Assembly (NCBI RefSeq): GCF_047638075.1
Contig: NZ_JBLJBV010000066.1
Coordinates: 67,973 to 131,972, forward strand
DNA length: 64,000 bases
Reading direction: 5' to 3'
Origin: UBA6197 sp047638075
GTDB lineage: Bacteria > Pseudomonadota > Alphaproteobacteria > Rhodobacterales > Rhodobacteraceae
The notes beneath the pieces were generated by a model, which saw only the letters and a program-made list of their open reading frames with translations, had not been told where the DNA came from and did not search any database. Shown here in pieces: positions 45,099 to 53,214 of this stretch. Each line of letters opens with the position of its first letter. Within the stretch, counting starts at the first letter, position 1. The position numbers and the translations under genes were made by a program.

Positions 45099-46103
45099 TC
45101 AAATTCCGTAATAGCTTCGATACCATGTCACAAATTGCGCGATGCCCGTGCGCAGCGCCGTTTGCGGCCGGTACCCGGTCAACTGCTGTAAAAGGCGGTT
45201 GTCAGCCCAGGTTGCGCGCACATCGCCCTTTTGCATTTCCATATAGTTGCGTATGGCGGTGACACCGCACGCCTCTTCGATCGCAGCGATGAAATCACCC
45301 AGCGCCACCTTTTCACCATTGCCGATATTGACCACCCGCCAGGGTGCCACGGGTGACAGGCTGTCGGCCTCGGACACCGGCTTGCCGCGTTCGGGCACCT
45401 GATCCAGCAACAGCCGGATCCCGCGCACCAGATCGGTGACATAGGTGAAATCACGAAACATCTGGCCGTGGCCGTAAACATCAATCGGCTCGCCGGCGAG
45501 TATCGCACGGGTAAACTTGATCGGCGCCATGTCGGGCCGCCCCCATGGGCCGTAAACCGTAAAGAAGCGAAAACAGGTGGTGGGGATGGCGTGCAGATCA
45601 GCGTAGGCATGGCTCATCGCCTCAGACGCTTTCTTGGTGGCAGCATATAGCGATACCTGGCTGTCGGCCTTGTCGATTTCGCGGTAGGGCATCTGGGTGT
45701 TGGCGCCATATACCGACGAGGTCGATGCAATCAGCAGATGCTTTACCTTGGCTATCCGGGCCGCCTCCATAACGTTGAAAGTGCCGTCGATATTGGCCGA
45801 CAGGTAGCTTCGCGGCGCCTCAAGACTATAGCGAACCCCCGCCTGTGCCGCGAGATGCACAATCATCTCTGGCCCGACATCGGCTATATCGGCCATCAAA
45901 ACGGCCTCATCTTCCAGCATGGCCTCTGTTGCGGAAAAATTCGGATGGCGACGCAGGATTGCATGACGGTTTCGTTTCAGATCCACATCATAATATGGCG
46001 TCATGCCATCAAAACCATGCACCCGAAAGCCCTCTGCCAGCAACCGCTCAGCCAGGTGAAATCCGATAAAACCTGCCGTCCCCGTCACATAAATACACCG
46101 CAT
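45099..46103 (-). CDS. NAD-dependent epimerase, UDP-glucuronate 4-epimerase-like
   Basis: 334 aa extended short-chain dehydrogenase. The Rossmann turn TGTAGFIGFHLAERLL lies near residue 7. The catalytic triad is Ser/Tyr/Lys, with YxxxK in SLYAATKKASEAMSHAY. DGMTPYYDVDLKRNRHAIL and RFFTVYGPWGRPDMA are typical of UDP-glucuronate 4-epimerases, which make UDP-galacturonate for surface polysaccharides. A TATAAT sequence on the minus strand (46118-46123) lies upstream, though without a good -35. No other polysaccharide genes adjoin it. Confidence 0.9.
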   Translation of the reverse strand: MRCIYVTGTAGFIGFHLAERLLAEGFRVHGFDGMTPYYDVDLKRNRHAILRRHPNFSATEAMLEDEAVLMADIADVGPEMIVHLAAQAGVRYSLEAPRSYLSANIDGTFNVMEAARIAKVKHLLIASTSSVYGANTQMPYREIDKADSQVSLYAATKKASEAMSHAYADLHAIPTTCFRFFTVYGPWGRPDMAPIKFTRAILAGEPIDVYGHGQMFRDFTYVTDLVRGIRLLLDQVPERGKPVSEADSLSPVAPWRVVNIGNGEKVALGDFIAAIEEACGVTAIRNYMEMQKGDVRATWADNRLLQQLTGYRPQTALRTGIAQFVTWYRSYYGI

Positions 46104-46191
46104 GGATCCACCCTGTGATTATACCGCGCACCGCCCTAAATACGCGGCAATAAAGCACGGGCACCCTGGTCAAGGAAACCCGCGCCATACT

Positions 46192-47529
46192 TCACGCCGA
46201 CAATGCGGCTACGATGCCGCCCACGACATCGCCCAAAATCGCGTCATCCTCACATTCAGCCATGACACGAATTAGGGGCTCGGTCCCCGATTTTCGGATC
46301 AACAACCGCCCCTTACCCTGCAAACGGGCCTCGGCATCGGCAATTGCCGCCTGCACCGACGCTGCGCTCAGCGGTTCTTGCCCGGCGGCGTAACGGACGT
46401 TTGTCAGCATTTGCGGCACCGTCTCGAATTGGCGCACGAGGTCGCTGGCGCGCTCGCCCGTCTCAACCATTGCGGCCAAAAACTGTAGCCCGGCGATCAA
46501 TCCATCCCCGGTCGTGGCGTAATCGGTCATCACGATATGGCCCGATTGCTCGCCGCCAAGGTTGAAGCCGCCCGCGCGCATCCGTTCAACCACATAGCGA
46601 TCTCCCACCTTTGTGCGTTCAAGACGCAGGCCCCGCCCCTCTAAAAACCGCTCCAGCCCAAGGTTGGACATCACGGTTGCCACCAATGCCCCGCCGCGCA
46701 ACTGCCCCGCGTCGGCCCAACGGGCAGCCAGCAGCGCCATGATCTGGTCGCCGTCCGCCACGCGCCCGGTTTCATCGAGGATCATCACCCGGTCAGCGTC
46801 GCCATCAAGACTGATGCCCAGATCGGCACCGTGCGCGACCACCGCCTCGGCGGCGGTGTCGGTATGGGTCGATCCGCAGCGGTCGTTGATATTGTGGCCG
46901 TTTGGCGCCACGCCGACCGGTATCACCTCGGCGCCCAATTCCCACAGTACTTCGGGGGCGGCGCGGTAGGCGGCACCATTGGCGCAGTCAACCACGACTT
47001 TCAGCCCTGCCAACTGCCCCCTTCTGGGAAACGTGGTCTTGGCGTATTCGATATAGCGGCCCAAGCCGTCATCAATCCGCTTGGCGCGGCCAATGTTTTG
47101 CGGCTGGGCGGGGGTGATCGCAGAGCCGACGATCTGTTCGATTTCGGCCTCGGCCTCATCCGAGAGTTTGAACCCGTCAGGTCCGAAAAACTTGATACCG
47201 TTGTCCTCGGCCGGATTATGGCTGGCCGAAATCATGATGCCGATGTCGGCGCGCATGCTGCGGGTCAGGAATCCGACCGCAGGGGTTGGCACCGGGCCCA
47301 GCAACAAAACGTTCATCCCGGTGCTGGTCAGGCCCGCAGTCAGCGCGTTTTCCAGCATATAGCCTGACAGCCGCGTATCCTTGCCAATCACCACGCGGTG
47401 GGCATTGCGCCCGTCACGGCGGAAATAACGGCCGGCGGCAGCCCCGAGTTTCAGTGCCATTTCTGCCGTCATCGGCCAGCTGTTGGCTTGGCCCCGCACC
47501 CCATCGGTGCCAAAAAGCTTGCGCGTCAT
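46192..47529 (-). CDS. glmM: Phosphoglucosamine mutase
   Basis: 445 aa; interconverts glucosamine 6-phosphate and glucosamine 1-phosphate for UDP-GlcNAc synthesis. The start KLFGTDGVRGQAN and the phosphoserine loop MISASHNPAEDNGIKFFGPDG are diagnostic. The metal loop SLDGDADRVMILD and substrate loop LGGEQSGHIV follow. ATG 47529 has GGAG upstream and overlaps the folP stop by 4 bp. Last gene of folB-folP-glmM. Confidence 0.95.
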   Translation of the reverse strand: MTRKLFGTDGVRGQANSWPMTAEMALKLGAAAGRYFRRDGRNAHRVVIGKDTRLSGYMLENALTAGLTSTGMNVLLLGPVPTPAVGFLTRSMRADIGIMISASHNPAEDNGIKFFGPDGFKLSDEAEAEIEQIVGSAITPAQPQNIGRAKRIDDGLGRYIEYAKTTFPRRGQLAGLKVVVDCANGAAYRAAPEVLWELGAEVIPVGVAPNGHNINDRCGSTHTDTAAEAVVAHGADLGISLDGDADRVMILDETGRVADGDQIMALLAARWADAGQLRGGALVATVMSNLGLERFLEGRGLRLERTKVGDRYVVERMRAGGFNLGGEQSGHIVMTDYATTGDGLIAGLQFLAAMVETGERASDLVRQFETVPQMLTNVRYAAGQEPLSAASVQAAIADAEARLQGKGRLLIRKSGTEPLIRVMAECEDDAILGDVVGGIVAALSA

Positions 47530-48545
47530 ACCCTGTCTCCTATCGTTACCGCCTGCCACAGGCGCACCCCTTGGGCGACCTCGGCCACATCATGAACCCG
47601 GTGCATCTGCACCCCCTGCGACAGCCCCGCCAGCGTCAGCGCCAAGGTGCCGGGGGCGCGGTCCTCGGCCACCTCGGCACCACCGATACTGCCGATAAAG
47701 CGTTTGCGCGATACGCCCAGCAAAACCGCGCAACCCAGACCGTGAAACAGGCTCAGGCCCCGCAGCAGTGTCAGGTTATGCGCCTCGGTTTTGCCAAAGC
47801 CGATGCCGGGGTCAACAAGAATCCGGTTGCGGACAATCCCCGCTGTCTCGGCCAGCGTCAGCCGCGCCTCAAGGTAGTCATATACATCCAGCAGCACATT
47901 GTCATAACGGGGCGCTAACTGCATGGTCTGCGGCGTGCCTTGCGCGTGCATCAGGCAGACAGGCGCGCCGCTTTGCGCGATCAGAGTGGCCATCCTCGCA
48001 TCATGGCCCAGTGCCGACACATCATTGACCAGATCCGCCCCCGCCGCCAGCGCGGCCCGCGCCACCGCGGCCTTGCGCGTGTCAACCGAGATTGCGCCCG
48101 TAAAGCCCCCCGCCCGCAACGCCGAAATGACAGGTGCTGTGCGCGCGATCTCATCGGCATCCGCAACAAAGGCGGCACCGGGACGGGTGGATTCGCCGCC
48201 GATATCCAGAACGTCAGCGCCCGCCGCCGCCATCGCCATGGCCTGTGCCAGTGCGCGCTGAGGCGTGTTGAACCGACCGCCATCCGAAAAGCTGTCCGGC
48301 GTCACGTTAAGGATGCCCATGATCCGCGGGCGATCAAACACCAGCCCCGCCAAGGGCGCGCGCGGCGCGGTCAGCCTGGCCGCAATGGGCGCGGGAAGAT
48401 CGTGCGCCGCCATTTCGCCCCGCGATCCGGCGCGGCTCAGCACCTCGACCGAGGCAAACCATCCCCAGCCCCCCGCCAGCACCCGCGCGTCTTTCGGGCG
48501 CAGCGCGTCGGTTTGAACGATTGGGCGGTAATAGAGTTTATCCAT
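47526..48545 (-). CDS. folP: Dihydropteroate synthase
   Basis: 339 aa folate enzyme joining p-aminobenzoate to dihydropterin pyrophosphate. The signature IMGILNVTPDSFSDGGRFN and the second GADVLDIGGESTRPGA are visible. About 70 residues precede the canonical start (MDKLYYRPIVQTDALRPKDAR), a longer N-terminus than in E. coli but seen in related bacteria. ATG 48545 selected because the longer frame has no ribosome site. Coupled to glmM by overlap; 39 bp after folB. Confidence 0.94.
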   Translation of the reverse strand: MDKLYYRPIVQTDALRPKDARVLAGGWGWFASVEVLSRAGSRGEMAAHDLPAPIAARLTAPRAPLAGLVFDRPRIMGILNVTPDSFSDGGRFNTPQRALAQAMAMAAAGADVLDIGGESTRPGAAFVADADEIARTAPVISALRAGGFTGAISVDTRKAAVARAALAAGADLVNDVSALGHDARMATLIAQSGAPVCLMHAQGTPQTMQLAPRYDNVLLDVYDYLEARLTLAETAGIVRNRILVDPGIGFGKTEAHNLTLLRGLSLFHGLGCAVLLGVSRKRFIGSIGGAEVAEDRAPGTLALTLAGLSQGVQMHRVHDVAEVAQGVRLWQAVTIGDRV

Positions 48546-48584
48546 GCGCCGCGTTTCACCCGATTGCGGGCGGCTTGGCAAGGC

Positions 48585-49505
48585 TCAGCGCCCGACCCGG
48601 TTGATCGGCACGCGGCTTCCTGCCGGGGCTGAAACATCCCCGTGAAGCTCAAGCCGGGTTGCGGCCATCTGTTCGGCCAGCCACAGCGCCAGCGCCACCG
48701 CGTTCGATGCGGCGGCCGTTGGCCCGTCGACCGCATCCAGCACGATCTTGGACGGTGCCCAGACGATCATCTTCTGGTGCCGCATCGCCCAGTCAATTTC
48801 GGTCCGGGTTGCCACCACCACGCAGCGCGGATCGCGCGCGGCCAGCACCCAGGCGTTCTGCTCGATTGCCAGAAGGTCGATCCGGCGTTGCGTCGGGCGG
48901 TGGCCGGTCTGCGGCACCGCCCCCTCGGGCAGGCCAACGGTCAGGATTACCGGCAGACCGCTGGCCTCAAGCGCATCCAGCCGCGCGGTCAGATCCGCGC
49001 CGCAAATCGCGGCATTCGACAAGAACACCACGACCGGATGCAACGCCGCCTCGGCCCCATCGTCGCCCACGGTCTGCACCGGGTCAGCGGCGCGCGACCG
49101 CACAATCTCGACCCCCAGCGCCCCCGGCCCCCGGTCCAGCTTTTCAATACGCACAAACACCCGCATTGCCTGCGGTGCCGCCAATATCCGCTCTGCCACC
49201 CGCGCGGCCAGTGTTTCAAGCAGGTTCAACCGTTCCGCCGCAAGCTCGTATGCGATGGCTTCGGTCAGGCGGTCATACGACAGGATCCGATCAACATCAT
49301 CCTCCAGCGGCGTGGGCACGGGACGCACCTCGACCACGATGTTGAAGCGTAGCCGCTGCGTCTGGCCCCGCTCTTGCTGAAAAGCCCCGATATCGGCCAG
49401 CGCCACATGGTCGCGCAGACTGATCCGGTCCCGCGGGTCAGCCCCCGCCGACGCCTCGGCACGTTCCTCGGGATGGGCAAAGGCAAGGGAAATATCACTG
49501 GTCAT
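48585..49505 (-). CDS. folB: Dihydroneopterin aldolase with an added C-terminal domain
   Basis: 306 aa, about 2.5 times the length of E. coli FolB. Residues 26-140 form the aldolase domain (RISLRDHVALADIGAF, the central DRILSYDRLTEAIAYEL, and ETLAARVAERILAAPQAMRVFVRIEKL), with the catalytic Lys in the last segment. Residues 150-306 form a second alpha/beta domain with no motif I recognise (VVVFLSNAAICGADLTARLDAL, VVVATRTEIDWAMRHQKMIVWAPSK). Upstream of folP and glmM. The ATG at 49505 fits; the frame opens to 49565. Confidence 0.85.
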   Translation of the reverse strand: MTSDISLAFAHPEERAEASAGADPRDRISLRDHVALADIGAFQQERGQTQRLRFNIVVEVRPVPTPLEDDVDRILSYDRLTEAIAYELAAERLNLLETLAARVAERILAAPQAMRVFVRIEKLDRGPGALGVEIVRSRAADPVQTVGDDGAEAALHPVVVFLSNAAICGADLTARLDALEASGLPVILTVGLPEGAVPQTGHRPTQRRIDLLAIEQNAWVLAARDPRCVVVATRTEIDWAMRHQKMIVWAPSKIVLDAVDGPTAAASNAVALALWLAEQMAATRLELHGDVSAPAGSRVPINRVGR

Positions 49506-49596
49506 CGGGGCCCCGCTGGTTTTGCGCGGATCATAGAGAAGGGGCCGGCAACAGCCAGCCCCCATCTGCGATTATTCTTATGCCGCCCGGTATAAG

Positions 49597-50280
49597 TCAG
49601 TTTGACGCGGTGCGCATCGGAGAGCGGTAAAAGATATGCGATCCGATCTGCGCTGTGCGTGTGAAACGATGCGACCAGGCAGGACGCACCGCCGGCGTAT
49701 GAAAATGCGTCGCCCCATCCGTCAGATCGCGCGACGCGCCATCCAGCATTACGCGGGCAATCTTGGCCACACGGGCGTAGGTTGCCGTGTCGTTGACGCG
49801 ATCGGCGCGGCCATCGCAGACAAAGGAAAACTGGCAGCCGCGTGAATTGCCCTGATTTACAACACCACAAACCGAACCGGGATAGGACGCATCGTCGACC
49901 CGGTTCAGGATTACTTCGGCCACGGCGGCCTGTCCGGCAATGCTTTCGCCCCGCGCCTCAAAGTAAAGCGCATTGGCGAGGCATTGAAATTGCTCATCGC
50001 CGGTTGCGGCAGGCTGACTTGCCAGCCACTCGCGGCTAAGCGTCAGGGGGGATGCAGCCTTGCCTTTGGCGGGCTTATTCTTCACCGTGGTGATCGCGGC
50101 CAAGCGACCTGCGGGTATGGCCTCAAGACCCGCGCGTTCCTGGCCCAGAAGGGCCACAAGCCCCGTGTCGACAGCGGCGACAGGGTTGTTGGACTGGCTT
50201 ACCGTGACTTCGGCACGCAAGCCTCCGGCGAGGGCCAGAAGCACGATCGCGCCGCCTGCCCAGCTTTTCAGCACTGACAT
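49597..50280 (-). CDS. Cell wall hydrolase, SleB family
   Basis: 227 aa. A hydrophobic N-terminal segment (about 5-24) acts as a signal. The C-terminal half carries CLANALYFEARGESIAGQAAVAEVILNRVDDASYPGSVCGVVNQG and later GATHFHTPAVRPAWS, the Hydrolase_2 (SleB/CwlJ) catalytic domain that cuts peptidoglycan. The middle (40-110) is low in conserved character. The ATG at 50280 has GGAAAGAG upstream. A perfect GTGATA-AAAA-TATCAC dyad lies 85 bases upstream. Confidence 0.88.
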   Translation of the reverse strand: MSVLKSWAGGAIVLLALAGGLRAEVTVSQSNNPVAAVDTGLVALLGQERAGLEAIPAGRLAAITTVKNKPAKGKAASPLTLSREWLASQPAATGDEQFQCLANALYFEARGESIAGQAAVAEVILNRVDDASYPGSVCGVVNQGNSRGCQFSFVCDGRADRVNDTATYARVAKIARVMLDGASRDLTDGATHFHTPAVRPAWSHRFTRTAQIGSHIFYRSPMRTASN

Positions 50281-50364
50281 GTTCTCTTTCCAGTAAGGAC
50301 ATCGCCGCAACAAACGCTGCGACCGTGGCGCATTACCCGAAAAAGTGCCGCCGAGTCCACCAGT

Positions 50365-50380
50365 GTGATAAAAATATCAC
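50365..50380. promoter_or_regulatory. Perfect inverted repeat upstream of the cell wall hydrolase
   Basis: GTGATA-AAAA-TATCAC, a 6-4-6 dyad 85 bases before the hydrolase ATG in a 232 bp gap. It resembles the symmetry of a regulator site, but matches neither an FNR box (TTGAT-N4-ATCAA) nor a CRP site. Confidence 0.5.
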
Positions 50381-50512
50381 GGTTTCGGCCCGAAAAACGG
50401 CAGGATTCTGCCGAACCGATTCGTACAAAAAGCGCATCCTAGCGGTAACGAACGCCCGGCAAAAGCCAGAATACACCATATATACATGGCCCCACTGCCA
50501 CCAGACGGGCGA

Positions 50513-53056
50513 TCAATCCCGGTCGCGGCCCTTTGGGTCCAACAGGGCGAAATGTGCCGCCGCCAGCCGCGCCACCGGCACCCGAAACGGTGAACAAGAG
50601 ACATAATCAAACCCTGCGGCCCGGCAAAATGCGATTGATTCGGGGTTGCCGCCGTGTTCCCCACAAACCGAAATCGTCATTTTGGGGCGGGTTTCGCGCC
50701 CGCGCGAGGCCCCGATCAGCAACAGCTCGCCCACACCTTCAACATCCAGAATATGAAAAGGGTCTTCGGCGTATACGCCCTGAGACACATAAGAGCCCAT
50801 GAAACGCCCCGCGTCATCGCGCGAAAGCCCATAGGTCATTTGGGTCAAGTCATTGGTTCCAAATGATAGAAAATCCGTGTGCCTGGCAATCTCTCCGGCG
50901 CGAAGCGCGGCCCGCGGCGTCTCGACCATCACCCCGAGGCGGTAGGTGAATTCGGCCCCCATTTCGGTTTTGACAGCCGCCGCAACGGCATCGATATGCG
51001 ATTTGACCAGCTCGACCTCGCGCTGCGCGCTGACCAGGGGGATCATGATCTCGGGAACGACCGGATCCCCCGATTTGCTGGCCTCAACCGTCGCCTCGAA
51101 AATCGCCCGGGCCTGCATTTCATAAATTTCGGGGATGGTGATCCCCAACCGCACCCCCCGCATGCCCAGCATCGGGTTGAATTCGCTCAAGGCCTCGACC
51201 CGGCGCGTCACATCCGACAAGGGGCGATCCAACGCCTCGGCCAGTTCGCGCATGCCTTCGCGGTCATGGGGCAGAAATTCGTGTAGTGGCGGATCAAACA
51301 ACCGAATACAGACGGGCAAGCCCGCCATGATGCCAAAAAGAGCCGTGAAATCAGCGCGCTGCATGGGCAAAAGGCGCTCAAGAGCCACCCTTCGATCGGC
51401 GCTTGTGTCGGCAAAGATCATCTCGCGCATTACGGTCAGGCGATCTTCGTCAAAAAACATGTGTTCGGTGCGACAAAGGCCGATGCCCTCGGCATCAAAC
51501 ATACGGGCGGTGCGGGCGTCGTCAGGGGTGTCCGCATTCGCGCGGATACCGATATCGCGAACATTGTCGGCCCAGCGTAGCAGGGTGCGAAACCCATCAT
51601 CCAGCGCCGGTTCCAGCATCTGCGCAGCCCCTAAAAGCACCTCGCCGTTAGAGCCGTCAACGGTAATCACATCGCCTTCGCGCAAAAGGCGCCCGTCCGC
51701 CAGCGTCAGGCTACGATCACGCGCGTTCAACCGGATGTCCGACGCCCCAACGATACAGGGCAGCCCCAAGCCACGCGCAATCACCGCAGCGTGGCTGGTG
51801 ACACCGCCGCGTTCGGTCAGCACTGCAACGGCGGCGTGCATACCGCGAATGTCTTCGGGGGCGGTTTCGCGGCGCACCAAAATACAGGCCTCATCCCGGG
51901 CCGCGCTGGCCTGGGCTGCGGCGGCGGTAAAAACGATCCGTCCGGTCGCCGCGCCTGGACTGACCGCGATACCATGGGCAACCCGGTCACGTTTGCTGCG
52001 CGGGTCAACCTGATAGTGCAGCAATTCCGACAAGGCGCGCGGTTCAACCCGAAGCAGCGCGTCTGCCCGGCTGATGATACCGTCCTTGGCCAGGGCCACC
52101 GCGATTTTTACCGCCGCCCGACTGGACCGCTGCACCCGCGCCGCATCAATAACGGAAATGCGGCCGCTTTCGATGGTGAATTCCAACTGCATCTCATCGC
52201 GCAGTTTTTTACGGCAGGCGGCGCCATAGGCCACGAGTTCGGCAAAAACCTCGGGGGAGGTCTCTTCCAGCGAGGTGCCGCGCGCGTCCTTGGTCAGATA
52301 AAGCGTGGCAATCGCAGCCCGGCGCCCCTGACTTTGGCCGCGAAAGCGCCCGGTAATCTGGGCCGCGCCGGTAATGCTGTCGACGAACTGCATGGTTCCC
52401 GATCCCGACAGCCCCGGCCCGATGCCCAGCGCCATGCTTTGCACCACCAGCCCCAATGCGGCCTCGGCAGGGGCGCCCTTGGCCTGACGCAACAGCCGCG
52501 CCGTCGTTCCTTCCCACGCGCGCGCCATCGAGCGCAGCACATCGGACAGTTGCCGCGCGGGGTCCTGGGGGAAAGGCGTGTCAGTTTCGGATTCGTACGC
52601 CGCAAGGGCAGTGGCCAGCGCAGTCGGCCCGGTTGGGGCCATGAACATATCAGGATCAAGCCGCGCGACATGGGTGGCAAAGCTTTGCACGAAACCAAGG
52701 TAAAGCGCATCTGCCGCCTCGGCCCCGTGGCTGGCGGTCAGGGCCGCGTGGCGATCCGAGTTCATGCCGACGTTCAGCACCGTGCCCGGACCACCCCAAT
52801 CAGGATTTTCGGGGCTGCTGCGCACCGAAACCAGAAGGTCATTCCCGAAAACCGCTACAAGTTTTTCTGTGTCGGGCAACTGGCCTGCCGCAATCGCGCG
52901 CACGGTGTCAGCGGGAAGAGCCACGGTACGGGGCACCGGCAGATCAAGCCGGATCAGGCGCTGAAGACATTTTGCACGCCAGCCATGCCGCGCCACACTA
53001 AGCGCCGCGGAAGGGGTTACATCGGTAAATTCGACGAAGTCGGCATATTTCTGCAT
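50513..53056 (-). CDS. Pyruvate phosphate dikinase-like enzyme (variant N-terminus)
   Basis: 847 aa. The central phosphohistidine domain has LTERGGVTSHAAVIARGLGLPCIVG with the catalytic His, and the C-terminal PEP-binding barrel contains GMRGVRLGITIPEIYEMQ and ISVCGEHGGNPESIAFC. The ATP-grasp part includes VSVRSSPENPDWGGPGTVLNVGMN. The first 100 residues (KYADFVEFTDVTPSAALSVARHG) differ from typical PpdK starts, which read GGGKADG. PpdK interconverts pyruvate, ATP and phosphate with PEP, AMP and pyrophosphate. Downstream of glyS on the same strand. ATG 53056 has AGGA upstream; the frame opens to 53170. Confidence 0.82.
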   Translation of the reverse strand: MQKYADFVEFTDVTPSAALSVARHGWRAKCLQRLIRLDLPVPRTVALPADTVRAIAAGQLPDTEKLVAVFGNDLLVSVRSSPENPDWGGPGTVLNVGMNSDRHAALTASHGAEAADALYLGFVQSFATHVARLDPDMFMAPTGPTALATALAAYESETDTPFPQDPARQLSDVLRSMARAWEGTTARLLRQAKGAPAEAALGLVVQSMALGIGPGLSGSGTMQFVDSITGAAQITGRFRGQSQGRRAAIATLYLTKDARGTSLEETSPEVFAELVAYGAACRKKLRDEMQLEFTIESGRISVIDAARVQRSSRAAVKIAVALAKDGIISRADALLRVEPRALSELLHYQVDPRSKRDRVAHGIAVSPGAATGRIVFTAAAAQASAARDEACILVRRETAPEDIRGMHAAVAVLTERGGVTSHAAVIARGLGLPCIVGASDIRLNARDRSLTLADGRLLREGDVITVDGSNGEVLLGAAQMLEPALDDGFRTLLRWADNVRDIGIRANADTPDDARTARMFDAEGIGLCRTEHMFFDEDRLTVMREMIFADTSADRRVALERLLPMQRADFTALFGIMAGLPVCIRLFDPPLHEFLPHDREGMRELAEALDRPLSDVTRRVEALSEFNPMLGMRGVRLGITIPEIYEMQARAIFEATVEASKSGDPVVPEIMIPLVSAQREVELVKSHIDAVAAAVKTEMGAEFTYRLGVMVETPRAALRAGEIARHTDFLSFGTNDLTQMTYGLSRDDAGRFMGSYVSQGVYAEDPFHILDVEGVGELLLIGASRGRETRPKMTISVCGEHGGNPESIAFCRAAGFDYVSCSPFRVPVARLAAAHFALLDPKGRDRD

Positions 53057-53173
53057 TGCAGCGAATCCTGTTGTCGCCCGCAGCATAAGGCGAAAGCGAT
53101 TCGCCGCAAGGGCTGCATTCAGCGTTGTTGTGCCATCCCGCGCCCAAAGGCGCGCCCATTGCAGGGGCAAGAC

Positions 53174-53206
53174 GCCTCCGGCGGGAGTATTTGCGCCAAC
53201 GAAAAG
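53174..53206 (+). repeat. GAGTATTT dispersed element, third copy
   Basis: CGCCTCCGGCGGGAGTATTTGCGCCAACGAAAAGC between ppdK-like and glyS. The left part is a short GCC/GGC hairpin and the right part keeps the GAGTATTT core and A-rich tail of the elements at 14841 and 17607. Confidence 0.5.
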
Positions 53207-53214
53207 CCGCGGGG

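Noticed and set aside
50365..50380. FNR or CRP site
   Set aside because: Half-sites GTGATA/TATCAC with 4 bp spacing fit neither TTGAT-N4-ATCAA nor TGTGA-N6-TCACA.
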